The notes: generated from the sequence alone by a model not told the origin. Counted from the first letter of the stretch, positions 50,101-61,967 are shown. The stretch is DNA of 64,000 nucleotides from Pseudeuparius sepicola (GCA_963920635.1 OY987299.1:127473373-127537372); one strand, 5' to 3'. Made by a program: numbers and translations.

Positions 50101-50172
50101 TTATTTCGGCCAAATCGTATCGTTCCTTCCACGTATTTCGCGACTGGAACGGGGCACGGCTCTTAATTAATT
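46931..50172 (-). repeat. Tandem array C: four ~810-bp units
   Basis: Four units at offsets of 810-811 bp. Each has ~300 bp that is the reverse complement of the array B core (for example CCCATTAAACCGTTGTTC, CGCCATCTTAAAGCCCGTT) and ~500 bp of a G+C-richer sequence absent from array B. Units 1 and 3 share TCTATAAAGG, TTCCTGGCCC and AAATCAGCAAATACGCC; units 2 and 4 share TCTAATAAAGG, TTCCCGGCCC and AAAACAGCAAATACGTC, so the array is a duplicated dimer. A 7-bp hairpin (CCTCTTA/TAAGAGG) is in every unit. Recurrent 66-90 codon frames follow the period and carry no domain. Confidence 0.92.
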
Positions 50173-50458
50173 TTGTCAGGGGCGTATCCGGAGATTCGTC
50201 GAAAAAGTTAAAACTCTGGCATAGACGATCCATCTTCTCAGAGCTCCAAAAGAGTCAATAGGGAACAACTACTGTGTACAGTGGCCACAGCGTCATCAGC
50301 GATAAATTGAGCTGCTATTGGTCAGGTGGTAGACGCTACGTGCCAAACACGGGGACGCACTCGGTTAGATAATTTTTCACAACGTAGTTAATGCTTTTAT
50401 TAATAATGATAATTTTTTGGACGTGGTTTATGTAACTGTAAAATGCTAAGCTTATGTA
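50173..50458. other. Short interval, nothing recognised
   Basis: Array C stops at TTAATTAATT and ordinary sequence follows up to the next element. No gene, element end or repeat is visible. Confidence 0.5.
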
Positions 50459-52296
50459 CAGGGTGGTCAGATAAGAATGCAAAGTGCTGTATCTCGGAAA
50501 CTATTCATCGTAGAGACTTGCGGTAAAAAAATTTTAGAATAAAGTATCCAAGAGAAAAATCTGGAAATTATTTTCAGATTTCCAAGATAGTCACCAGGGG
50601 GCGTAACCGCCATCTTAAACTTTTAAAGTGATTTTTCACTGAAATCCACCTAGTAATGTTACCAAAATAATATATGCCTTTTAAAGGTAAGCTTCATTCG
50701 AGTAATTTTTGTTTAACACTTTTTGACATAATATCTATTAAAATAAAGTGGTAGGGAGTGATTCAATGTTTTTTTAAATAAACAGCTGTAACTCCTAAAT
50801 GACTGAACGGATTTTAACAAACTTGGTCTCGTTGGAAAAAGCATTTATTGGTCCATCAAACCCATCTTACCCGTGATAATATGTCTAAGTCTCAGTGATG
50901 CCGCTAGAGCGCATTTTTTGATATAATAACAGAAAATTGCAAAATTCTCGAAAAAATTAAATACAATAATATTACTTTTTTTTTTCATAAAAATGTAGTG
51001 AAATGATACCTAAATAGGCTAGTGAAAACCGTATCTCGATATCCTATTCCTAGCTGAAAATATAAAAGAAAGTAAATTTAGTTTTATCATAAAATTTTAA
51101 AAAGACGCTGTTACACCGGTATTTATTCTCATTTGTCTTTTTTTCAAGATTTAACGATAAACTTTCATAATTTTATCGTTTTTTAATTATAAAAGTTTAC
51201 TTAGTTCAAAAAATTATATATTATGCAAGTGCAAGGTAGGCAAAATACGAAGGGTAGGCCATGGAGGGAAAACAAATGCCTAAAATAAACTTGTCAACAT
51301 TGGAGCTGCTGTAATGTCCACGCATCAGCGGCTCCAACAATGCATTCACTGTAATGGAAGACAGTTCGAGCATTAAGCATTAGTTTTATTAAAAAAAAAA
51401 CATTTTCAGTTAGGAATAGGATTTTAACATTTGTTGACAAGTTGATTTTAGGCATTTGTTTTTCCTCCATGGCCTACCCTTCGTATTTTGCCTACCCTTG
51501 CACTTGCATATTATATGCATTGATTATTATGCCCCTACACTTTTTTTTTTATTTTTTGAACTAAGTCTACTTTTATAATTAAAAAATGATAAAATTATGA
51601 AAGTTTATCATTAAATCTTTAAAAAAGACAAATAAGAATAAATACCGGTGTAACTGCATCTTTTTAAAAATTTTTGATGAAACTAAATTTTCTTTCTTTG
51701 ATATTTTCAGATAGGAATAGGATATCGAGATACGGTTTTCACTAGCCTATTTAGGTATCATTTCACTACATTTTTATGAAAAAAAAGTTATATTATTGGA
51801 TTTAATTTTTTCCAGAATTTTGCAATTTTCTGTTATTATATCAAAAAACGCGCTCTAGTGGCATCACTGAGACTTAGACATATCACGGGTAAGATGGGTT
51901 TGATGGACCAATAAATGCTTTTTCCAACGAGACCAAGTTGGTTAACATCCGTTCAGTCATTTAGGAGTTACAGCTGTTTATTTAAAAAAACATCGAATCA
52001 CTCCCACCACTTTATTTTAATAGATATGCCAAAAAGTGTTAAACAAAAATTACTCGAATAAAGCTTACCTTTAAAAAGCATATATTATTTTGATAACATT
52101 ACTAGGTGGATTTCAGTGAAAAATCACTTTAAAAGTTTAAGATGGCGGTTACGCTCCCTGGTGAATATCTTGGAAATCTGAAAATAATTTCCAGGTTTTT
52201 CTCTTGGCCACTTTATTCTAAAAAAATTTTACCGCAAGTCTCTACGACGAATAGTTTCCGAGATACAGCACTTTGCATACTTATCTGACCACCCTG
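50459..52296. mobile_element. 1.84-kb near-perfect foldback element, TA-flanked
   Basis: The element starts CAGGGTGGTCAGATAAGAAT and ends in the inverse, with TA at both borders (50457-50458, 52297-52298). The arms, about 900 bp each, are inverted copies down to a small centre near 51330-51390. There a second hairpin occurs (TTGGAGCTGCTG / CAGCGGCTCCAA). Landmarks in both arms: CCATGGAGGGAAAACAAATG, TACACCGGTATTTATTCT, GCCGCTAGAGCGC, CTGTAACTCCTAAATGA. It encodes no transposase. The 729-bp element at 7420-8148 is a relative with one arm only. Confidence 0.88.
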
Positions 52297-53514
52297 TACA
52301 GGGTTTTTCATATAACATTCTATCCCCCTTATCCTTTTGTTTTTAATTTTGGAAAAAATAGTGAAATATGAAAAATAAACTTTTCTTACGATTTCATTTG
52401 TGTATTCAGAAAAACAAGTGAATGTCGCGTTTTGGAGACCTAGACAAAACTTATGGTTTTTTTTTTGATGGAACACCTAGTATAATTCTCGATTTATACG
52501 CATTTTTCGGGTTTCAACGATATACGATATATAATACATATAGTCTGTCATATACAGTTTGATACTGGACAACTCAGAAATATATGAAGGGCGAGGAAAA
52601 CAAATGGTCTGCATTTTTTTATTGGGAGTACCAAGAGAGAATCTCATAGGCGGTGGTATTTGGATGGGATAATTGTGTTATGGCCTGCTATGATTTTTTA
52701 AAATAGCACATTTTCAAAAAACCCCATTAGCGTTGGGTGAAGATTTAAACCTTCAGTCAACGCCATTAGGGATTTTTTTACGGCAAAATGTTATTAAGAA
52801 AACTTGTTCAGAATGAAAAACTGCGTAGATACGCAAAATTTCAAAAGGCTAGGCCTACCCATAGGTCCGCCCCTGGCTTGCACAAAAACCAATATATCCG
52901 AGCCGTAATTCCACGAAACAAAACACGATTTTTTCGTCGTTTTCCTTCGCGCCGTGTTCCGCATTGTTAGGAAAAAAAACCCAGAGCGTATGACACAAAG
53001 GAATTAATTTGTTTTTGAGTCCCCAAAACCGAGACACGAGTTATTTTATTTGCAATTTACTGTTGATTTGTTCGCTTTCGGTTTCCAGGCACATGTTTTA
53101 ATTAAATGTCGTGACGAACTTCCGCCTTTAATTACAAAGCCGTTTCCGATTCAGAAATGTAATGAAAAAAAAAAAAACGTGATTAAAACACGGGGAGAGT
53201 GACACTCTTTGCAATAATTACCATTGCTAACGTGATTCCGATAAGCAATCAGTTTGTTCTACTTTGCTTTTGCAATGCAAATGATGTAATAAACTGGGCG
53301 GTAGACAAGGAGGGGGTTTGGGGTTCCGACACCTCCCATAGAGAAAAAGAGGGGAAAAAGACATAATGATTATGTGACTTGGGGATTTCCCATTTAGTAA
53401 TTTCCATTAAAAATTGTTTCATTGCAACTTTTCAGGATTATAAGAGATAAAAAAAGTTAAAATACAAAAGTTGTTTGACATTAAGTAGAGTATAAGTTTG
53501 TGTATTTTTGAATA
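52297..53514. other. Interval without a recognised gene
   Basis: Contains a second CAGGG (52299) directly after the foldback end, poly-A/T tracts and a moderately G+C-rich part at 52850-53330. Overlapping frames at 52788-53037 on both strands have no motif. Confidence 0.45.
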
Positions 53515-54077
53515 CAGGGTGATATTCAATCATGATGTAAAAAAATTTAAACACAGATGGGAGAAAACAGGTTAATAATAATCCGAAATTAAAAAAAATT
53601 AAAAGTCAACCAAAAAATGAAAAAATATTAGTAAAAAAAATATAAGTAAATTTACCGGCGCATAAATCTCTCACAGACAATAGCGTCAGCGCCCAGTGGC
53701 CGTCAGTATACTAAACAATCTGTCATAATAACCACTGTCAGGCTGTTTTGTTGCAAAGAAAAAACAATAAAAAAAATGAAGACGGCAAAATATGGATCGA
53801 GGTAAGCGTCGATTCGCGTTGATGGTAGCAATATTCTCGTGTAATTTAAAAATTGCGATACAAATGTGTGTTCGGAAATTTGCGAAAGACCTCAAACAAA
53901 TACTATGGTGTTTATGATGGAACACAACATTTTCTTAAGATGTTTGAAGTGTTACAACGCCTGCCTTTTGTAGAATCAAGACTGAATACACCAATAATGA
54001 GATTGTAATTTTCTTTTCAGTAGACGTCCTCCCACAGTGTGTTTATTTTTTTTTTACATCGTGACTGAATCATCCTG
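53515..54077 (+). mobile_element. 563-bp TA-flanked short element
   Basis: Ends CAGGGTGATATTCAATCATG and the inverse of CAGGATGATTCAGTCACGAT form a diverged ~30-bp inverted repeat flanked by TA (53513-53514, 54078-54079). A 41-codon frame from ATG 53793 starts MDRGKRRFALMVAIF; it may be a relic of a transposon gene, but the homologous copy at 1-285 does not keep it. No transposase is encoded. Confidence 0.65.
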
Positions 54078-54189
54078 TATATGGTGCTTCATTTTTCGCG
54101 GACCAACACAAAATTAATTTTTTTAATGCAACATACTATATTTTTATAGAGATTTGAATTCTACGCAAATTCATGTTATATTCCAAAAG

Positions 54190-54960
54190 TTAACCTTTCG
54201 ACCTTCAAAAACTTCGATATCTGCCGAGTCAAGTGTGCCATGGAATCCCTTCAAAACAGTCGAATGGTTAACAGGACCACTCAAAATGTTGATGTGAAAA
54301 GATTTACTACAAAAATATACAGGGTATTTTTCTCTGAGCCATCACAACATTCTGAAATTTTATGAAACTTATATGGATCAAGAGTACTCTGGAATCATTG
54401 AAAAAATATTGATAAATACAAAGAAGTAATGTATTTCTTTACAAAATGCCATCTAACAAATAAAAACAATTTAAATTATTGGACCTTTCTCAACAAAGTC
54501 ACTGTCTAAGATGATACATTTTCTATGCGTTTCCTGTTGTGGCACATCAGCCACCTTAACTGATATGGACTTCCTGACTGACAGACTTCTGTATTTTTTA
54601 GATTTAGTTCGTTTATAGTAGGTGGAGCGGCTTTGATGTACTTGATTTTTGACCCGCATAAAGTCTCAAAAATTTAATAATTTGAGATCGCACAGATAAG
54701 AATTATCTGTATATTTCTTATTGGACCTTTGCACACCAAGACCTTGAGTGGTTCTATTGACCATTCAACTGTTTTGAGGGGATTCCATGGCACACTTGAC
54801 TCGGCAGATGTCTTTAAAATTCCTATTTGGCTCAATTTTCACACCCTACAGAATGAAACTCCCTGTATATTTTTTGTTCAAATTTGGTATATGGGGGTTT
54901 CGGGGTGTTCTGATTAACGCTATGGGGTAAGATTTTAAATTAAAAAAAATCGGTAAATAC
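54190..54960. repeat. Inverted pair of the 1840-family repeat
   Basis: GGATTCCATGGCACACTTGA and CAACTGTTTTGAGGG occur near 54760-54800, and their inverse near 54220-54270, giving arms of roughly 80-100 bp about 450 bp apart. The right part resembles 2150-2345 and the inverse of 58740-58900. The separate start CAGGGTATTTTTCTCTGAGC (about 54319) marks another element border inside. The 62-codon frame 54729-54917 is incidental. Confidence 0.5.
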
Positions 54961-55856
54961 TTTTCGTGAAAATCAGGGGTAAAAAAATTGCAGCCGGCCC
55001 TGGATTTGCATTTTGAAAATGGCAGGAAGGTCAAAAGAAGCGGTTTTTGAAGGCCTTTCAAACAAAAAAAAAGTTTAGGCTTTTGTCTCCAAAAATGAAT
55101 ATTTTACGGATTTGTACAGTTATAAAGTTGGACACCCTGTACAAAAAATATACAAAATTATCTTTTTTATTTAAACTTTTTCTCTTAATAATAAAAAGAA
55201 AGGGAAAATATAGGTAACCAATCACCCTGTACCTAGTGTTGAGTGTTATTGATAATAGTAAGTGAATTAAATCAACAACATACAATAACATTGTAAACAC
55301 TTTTGTCTTTTCTATAGAAGAAGTAAGAGTAACTTGGTACAAAAAGTAATTTGGCTACTTCATGAATGATTAAGGATCCATAGTTTAAAAAAATTACTAT
55401 CAGTTGACTTACCCAATATTTTTCCGTCAATAACATATCCCTAAAGTAAACTTATATGTATTTTTAATCCAATTTTCTCTCGGTCCAGTTGCGTGCTTTC
55501 CATAGTATAACTTAGGCCCTAAATAGGTAGAGCTACTTTGCAACATTACCATTTCATTCCCCGCCAAATTCAATCCTATTTGCCGAAAGGATCATTACCA
55601 TCGATTAATGCCAAATGTACCGGTAGCCACTCCTTTAATGGTCTAAGACGATTGCGTGCGATTTGGGCTGTTAATGTTCTGCCTCCAATTGCCAATTCAT
55701 TACTACGTATATAGAACAGTGTAGAGGTAGAGAACCAAAACGGATAACGGCTAGGGTTAATCAAAGATCTCTAACAAGCAGATCACAAAACTCTATTAAA
55801 ATATCGGCGTCTTCTCTTGGAAAAACAATCTGCCTGCAACAATTAATTATTGTACT
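54961..55856. other. Interval with isolated CCCTGTA ends
   Basis: ACACCCTGTAC (55132) and TCACCCTGTACC (55222) look like element borders, but no partners could be paired. Frames at 55058-55342 and 55576-55764 show no recognisable domain. Confidence 0.4.
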
Positions 55857-55864
55857 TAATAAAT

Positions 55865-57261
55865 ATAAAGTAACCCAAATATGCAAGTCGAAACCCGGAT
55901 AAGTATGCAAATAATTTAGTCAAAATATGCAGGAAAATGTTGAAAAATATGTAAATTGAGAAATACTTTAAAAATATAAATTTATTGTTTCATTTACAAA
56001 TAAACATACATAATGTACATACAAATTTCTAAATGCATTTATACATAGTAAAAGTAACAATATTTTATTTTAAATTTTCTACATACAGGGCGATTGACCT
56101 AAATATAAATATGCATTTATTATAAACTATAAAAATCAGGTAGAAATTTAGTAGTGAAACAATAAACCACTCAATGCTGCTCAAAATTCTCAATTAAAAA
56201 ATTTTGTCTTCTATCAGAATATAACAATTTATAAATGGAGAAACTCCTTTCCACATCAACCGATGTAAGAGGTGCGCTTTTAAAATTGCTCACTATCACA
56301 GGATCCAAATAGATAGATTCGGTAAAACCTCCCTTTAAAATATTTGCTACTTGGCTAAGAAACTGAAACCCACTATTTTTTCCCTCACATTTCTAAATTT
56401 TTGAAATATTTTGTCCCCAATTTTACCTGTGACATTTGGAAAAGCAACCTCAGATTGTTTTACCAGTTCTACACTTCGGGTTAATGGCAAATTAGATTCC
56501 TCCATTTGTGTTATTGTTTTAGAAAGAAAACTATAATTTGCTTTTAGAAAGGAAAGTTGTTTCTTTATTTCCTTGTTTTCGAATAGTTGTTTAACATCTG
56601 TAAGGGACTGGGAAGATTCGTTCAAAAATTCTGAAATTAGATCTTTCAGCTGGCAAAAATTCTCGCAATAATATGTTGAGGTGGAAGAGGAGTGCTTGGT
56701 ATAGTTTTTCTTTGTAGAACTGAACCCTTATAGATGCTTTAAGGAAGACTTTTTTCATGTTGGAAATTAAACTATTTACAAGCGGAAAATGTTTCATAAT
56801 TTACTCAGCAACCCTATTTAAAGCATGAGTCAGGCATGTTACATGTATCAACTTCGGATAAAAGATTTTCAAATTTTGCCCGGCTCTTACCATGTACGGT
56901 GCTGCATCTGACGAAACGAGCAAAAAATAACCTTTCTATAATTTCTTCTGTCCTTTTCAATCATTGTACTTTATTAAATAGGTATAAATACCTACTTTAT
57001 TCGTTTTCAGATCATCGGGATTAGTGCACATAAATATATAATTTACCTATATTATTTTGAGAACACCAGGTACACCTAGACACCGACCCCTGTTCCCAAA
57101 AATGAATGAAACGCCTGCCAAAGATTTAAATTATCCCAAATTCTTTCAATTATGCACAATATGCCTTATTTTAAGGATATATGCAAATATTTAAAAAATG
57201 CATATAATATGCTAAATATTATTATGCAAAATATGCGTGCTGCATATTTGGGTTACTCTAG
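55865..57261 (-). mobile_element. hAT element with 8-bp target duplication
   Basis: TAATAAAT stands at 55857-55864 and 57262-57269, the 8-bp duplication length expected of hAT transposons. Inside it, inverted ends share AGTAACCCAAATATGCA exactly. ATATGC words cluster just inside both ends (55878-55960 and 57150-57250), as subterminal transposase sites do. It carries the broken transposase-related gene below. Another CAGGG start (about 56086) lies inside, possibly part of a later insertion. Confidence 0.85.
56171..56925 (-). pseudogene. hAT-type (CGGBP1-like) transposase relic
   Basis: Read on the minus strand, segments in successive frames give [31 protein letters not shown], an in-frame stop (56801-56803), LVNSLISNMKKVFLKASIRV, then after a frameshift near 56690 a long stretch ending SAPLTSVDVERSFSIYKLLY and a stop at 56171-56173. 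The D-A-A-P-Y-M and H-V-T-C-L-x-H-A/G-L blocks belong to insect CGGBP1-like hAT proteins, and SAPLTSVDVERSFS is the C-terminal hAT dimerisation motif. The N-terminal BED zinc finger and the start are missing, and a stretch after the frameshift is deleted. It cannot make an active transposase. Confidence 0.85.
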
Positions 57262-58559
57262 TAATAAATCCTCCGTTAACGTCATTTTAAATGTTCCACT
57301 GGCAGTTTTCGAAAAACTCCAGACATCCCACGAAGAGTCAAGTCCCCTGTAAGTCAAAGTTCCCCAATCTCACATTGCCTTCAGTTTGTCCTCCATTATA
57401 TTTCCGCCAACCTTGACCCATAAAAACTCCGCTTCCAACAGATCGCGTCGTTACCCCACAGTGGTAATCGTCAGCCCCCACCCCCCCGTTCTGCATTAGT
57501 TCCCAGGTAAATCCGTCGGGTGTTTCTGGGCGATCATATAATTTATGTCCCGGATTAATGGCAGTCCAAGCCCTCCTTAATGAACTGCCGAGGCGCGATC
57601 GGCATCAATCTGCGGCCTCGAAGAAACTTGGGAAGATCGGCGCCACGGCCCGAAAGCCGACTTAAAAGTTGATTGATGTTCGGGGGCATTTTGTCGAAGC
57701 TTCGGATTTGCAAACGTATAAGCAGTCCTTTGGTCGCTAGACACAACAGCGATGGACGTTATGAGTTGAAGCGAGTCGAATGAATTTATATTTTTGCGTG
57801 CGGGGCTATTTGAAAGCGCAGCAACGGAGGGCGTGGTCGACTTTTGGATGGGAGACCGCTATCATCCGCGTCAACTTTGGATTTATAATTTTTTTTTGTA
57901 TTACGATATGAATTTATACCGAATGCCTTTTAAATTCAAGAATTCAATTTCACGACCAGCCTGAGATAGACTAAACTTATTTCATTAAAGGAAGGAAGGG
58001 GTTAAACGCGGTGTTTATGTAACCATTAGGAAACTATTATAGCTATTAACCATAATTTCGGGTCACTTTATATTCCATTCGACTAACTAGATTATTAGAC
58101 CAGAATTGGCTCTTTCCCCATAATTTACGGCAAATGACAACACAATAATAATTGGAAATATTTTCCTCGCGACTAACACAACACGGATAATATCATTCTA
58201 AGTTATCCATGAAATAAAACAATGTGTCCTTTAACTGTCAGATGTCAGATAACGCTTATTGTTGCCTGTTTTCACGTTTGTGACATCTATGTCATAGAAT
58301 TGAACCAAATTTTTAGACAATAATTATTACCTATTGTTTTAAAATGGACGTAATTTTTTTAATAAATCAACAGGTTTTAAATCAAATTTGGCATAATATA
58401 TGCGGAAATGCATATATTTTCTTCTATATAAAATATACCCGCAAAGGTTTCCTTTGCGAAACAATGCTCATCGAAAGTGCAAAATTGAAAGTTTCAAGGT
58501 CGAATATCTTCCAAACAGCTAGACTGTATATACATCTACAGTGCGTCGCACTTTAAGTG
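57262..58559. other. Interval with GC-rich island, no gene seen
   Basis: 57370-57860 is strongly G+C richer than its surroundings (GGCGCCACGGCCCGAAAGCC and similar) but has no frame with a domain. Frames at 57555-57746 and 58344-58556 are incidental. Confidence 0.4.
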
Positions 58560-58905
58560 GAAACTCCCCGTAAAATTGTTATCTTCATCAGATTTTAGTC
58601 GTTTTTCTTTACAAAAATAGGTCACAAAAAACTGTTACGTTGGTGCAAAATTTCAAGTCTGAGTCTCAATGTTCAAGGCCTACTAAGAATTTTTTTCTAA
58701 TAAAAAATGGCGAAAATTATTTAGCGACTTTTTTATTTAAAATCTGATACCACAGCATTAATCGTGACACCCCAAAACCCCCACATTTCAAATTTGAACA
58801 AAACATATTCAGGGAGTTCTATTCTACAAAGTGCCAAAGTTGAGCAAAATAGGAATTTTAAAGGCATCTGGCAAGTCAAAAGTGCCATGGAATATTTATA
58901 TATTT
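58560..58905 (-). repeat. Inverted copy of the 1840-family repeat
   Basis: The reverse complement contains ATTCCATGGCACTTTTGAC, CAGATGCCTTTAAAATTCC and GAACTCCCTGAATATG, matching 54760-54880 and, less well, 2200-2345. Similarity to 54900-54960 continues past the presumed element border, so the repeated unit is longer than the MITE at 1840-2292. Confidence 0.55.
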
Positions 58906-61525
58906 TAAACATAGAAAAACATAAGGGTCTTCTATTTAAAAAAAAACATAGTTATATCTACAGTGTGTTTCACTTTGATTCGAGAAAAAAAACATATATT
59001 TTTTTCAACCTATCCTACTCGAAGAGCTCCACATTTTGGGTTATAATTCTTTGAAATAGTCCTATTTCACGGCCTAATGTTATTGAAAGATATCACAAAA
59101 ATCACAGAATCATATTATTCATTTTTTAAAAGAATAAAATAGATATCATCTATAATTAGCCAAATTGGGCCAAATCTCTAAAAAAATACCTATATTTTCT
59201 GGAGTATCAAGGTGTGATTGTATATAGTATAGCCAGCCTAGCTTATATATAGGGTATTTAGTAAAAAAAATAAAATTTGATGACACAATCATTTATTTCA
59301 AAAAATATATTTAAATAAAAAAATTAGGATTTCATTGTACTCTATTAGGCTCCCTTAGAAAAATATATTTCATTTTAACATTTCCGTACAATTGGAGGCA
59401 TCCTCCTCCATCCCTAATTAATTCTGCTTTATTCGACAAGTTGAAACAATCAATAAAATCAGGCGTGTCATGAATACCATTCAAACAAAAACTGTATTAG
59501 CTATATTGGCTATATTAGCTACACTATGTAAAATAATACATTAATCAAAACCTAATCGATTCTAGGTTGCCAAAATATAAACAGTGGTTTATACAGGGTA
59601 TTAAGGAAAACCCTTTTTTAATTTGGCCCTATTTGGCGAACGCCCTGTATTGGCCTGTATAACTTTGAATATTGAAATTTTGTAACAAGGGTTTTGAACT
59701 ATTCGATGGCACTATCTATTTTATTCTTAAAAATGCCTAATATGGTTTTGTGATTTTTGGGGGTCATCTTTTAAAATTTTAAATTATTTATTAATTAATT
59801 TAAAATTTTAAAAATTATAACCCAAGATGTAGACCCTTCCAGTACTATAGAATGAACCTCAAAATAAAACTCAGTGTATATTTTTGTTAGTCGATTTCTT
59901 ATTTAACGTTTTTTAGGTAAAGAAAAGTTAAGGGGGTAAAAACTAACTACGTGCTCTGACATTGCGGTAAAGAACTGCTTGTTGATTTTCGTCTATTAGG
60001 CCCCCTTTATTTAGCACTGAGTAAATAAAGTGTTGCTACGCAGGAGTGAGCAGGGGAAGTATATTATTATTAGTCAGACGAATTATTATGTAATGTGACC
60101 ATATAATAAACGCGCCATTATGCCATTGCAGTCGATCGTACAACTAGACAATGACGTTGTTCCAATTGTAAAGATGTCGCTTCGAATGGGTGAGTTCATT
60201 TGGACAGTAATTGTCTCGAGATTTATCGATACGCCAGTATGTGGGACTCAATGACGTCAAAACCTATAGACGTGGTGCCCCATTGTTAAAATGCCCTTTA
60301 TTTTGACTCCAAGATTAAATATATCCATACTACTCTAAAAACATGCTACAAACAAAGACAGAAAGTCAACCATCAACCAACTATACACCCGGTGATTCCC
60401 GTTTATAGTTCCTCCAGAATCACACTTAGATATCGCATGTTTTTTCTTGTTTGGGGGCGCCGGAAGCATCGGAACCTTACCTGAAGACTCGGGGGATGGT
60501 CTAACGACGCCAGCCTCTGAGCCCAGAGTCGAAATAAGTTCGCTACGGCTCGACAAAAAGGGACAATTTCTGACAATCTCGCGACATTTTCGGAATAATT
60601 TAATGGAGCGCTTAGATGGTGATTAGTTCTGGGCGTCAAGCGTTTATCAAAACAAACCTGTCTATAGGTTCTGACGTCATTGGTGGGACTGTTCTATTTA
60701 ACTTACCTATGTGTGTGGTGTTTGCACCGATGATAAGTTCGAGAGCAGGGCATTGCACGGTTCGTTGATTGAGTAGTAGGCAGATGACAATAATTCCCAT
60801 TGTAGAATTCCCAATGAGTAGATAATAGATAGGTAGGTATAATTGGAAGTCCTTCGTAGACAAAGTTTGTCGTTCTGACTGATTGTTGACTGCTGCTTAG
60901 TCGCCGTTCAGTGAAGCATCACTTCCTTATCCCGAAACTCTATTTCCGCGTCCCATTCAGTAAATTTATCGGATTTCGAACTGGCTCTCGATCACTCAGA
61001 CCCGGTTACCTGAATTTACGTTCAAACCTTTACGAAGCTATTTACTTTCGGTATGGAGATATCAGGTTTATACGTCGATCGTATATCAAACAGCAAACAG
61101 TACCTAATAAAATAGCGCGGGCACTTTATGATTGATGGTGTGGGGCCTGTGTTTGATCCTGTGTAATATGGCAATTTTAAAACTGCTTGGTGTCAACATA
61201 CCAATATGCTTAAAGATATTCAAAAACATTTGAGCTAAAATTTATGTCAGGCTCATTCAAAAACCTTGCCTCATATAGTAAATAGTGGCTATAGTATAAT
61301 TTCTGGGTTGCTGCACCAATTGCAAAATGGGAGATATCCAGAAGTATCAGTTAAGCATATTAATAACCCTCATGACTTTCCAGGAAAACTTCAATTACTA
61401 TTAACTAAAATACAAACTAGAAAAAATGCTTTAACAATATCTAATTAAAGTAATTTGGAGATATGTTCCTACTAACTAACCCCAAACACGATAAATCATA
61501 TCCAACTGAAGAAAAATGCACTTAT
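58906..61525. other. Interval with hairpin and weak coding hints
   Basis: A perfect 18-bp A/T stem with a 9-base loop lies at 59769-59813. CAGGGTATT (59595) and GCCCTGTA (about 59642) are element-like ends only ~50 bp apart. On the minus strand, an open stretch ending SELISTLGSEAGVVRPSPESS stops exactly at a consensus donor (CAG|GTAAG, about 60474), so it could be an exon, but no partner exon was found. Otherwise nothing recognised. Confidence 0.3.
61266..61448 (+). pseudogene. Possible decayed coding fragment, unrecognised
   Basis: The frame ends ISGLLHQLQNGRYPEV, later FPGKLQLLLTKIQTRKN, then stop. Protein-like words also occur upstream in the same region (YGNFKTAWCQHTNMLKDIQK) but are separated by stops at about 61185 and 61239. 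The composition is more protein-like than chance frames nearby, but I cannot assign a family. Confidence 0.2.
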
Positions 61526-61967
61526 ACTCTATTCAAACTAAACGCAAGTGAAACATAAACACAAGTTGTTGCATGGCTAGAGCGTGATACGCACGTGATC
61601 GGCAAGCTATTGGCTAGCCGGCAATAAAGTCTGGCCCGGCGGGCGAGTGCAGCGAGTCGGTGTTTCTTACAGAGGTGTATCGAGTTGCAAGTGGACCTAT
61701 ATTTTTTCCGATATAATTCTTTCGCTGTTTATTAATTGTTGGAGCTACAATTTCTGTTAATAGTAGAAATTTGCAGGTAAGTGAATGACTAGGTGTGTTA
61801 TGTGTTAAAGTTCTTACTGGGGAATATTATTTTAATATTTTATATTATAAAATTCATAGAGATCGTCCTTAATGCGATCCTGCCTCGTATTAGCCCTCAG
61901 AATAATTGTTCACGTTCTTCCATCGTGTAAATGTTTACGAGCCACTTGCATTTGGTTTGAATAGAGT
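61526..61967. mobile_element. 442-bp element with ACTCTATTCAAAC inverted ends
   Basis: ACTCTATTCAAACTAAACGC (61526) matches the inverse of the right end (TTTGAATAGAGT at 61967), with ~28 bp of diverged inverted repeat including GCAAGTG. The interior has a G+C-rich stretch (61590-61660) and a consensus splice donor (TTGCAG|GTAAGTGA, about 61777). It may be a promoter plus first exon of a larger element, or a MITE derived from it. No target duplication was found. Confidence 0.45.

Noticed and set aside
32521..50172. CRISPR-like or gene-cluster reading of the arrays
   Set aside because: Units are 343 or 810 bp without short repeat-spacer structure and without a preserved frame. This is satellite DNA in a eukaryotic context.
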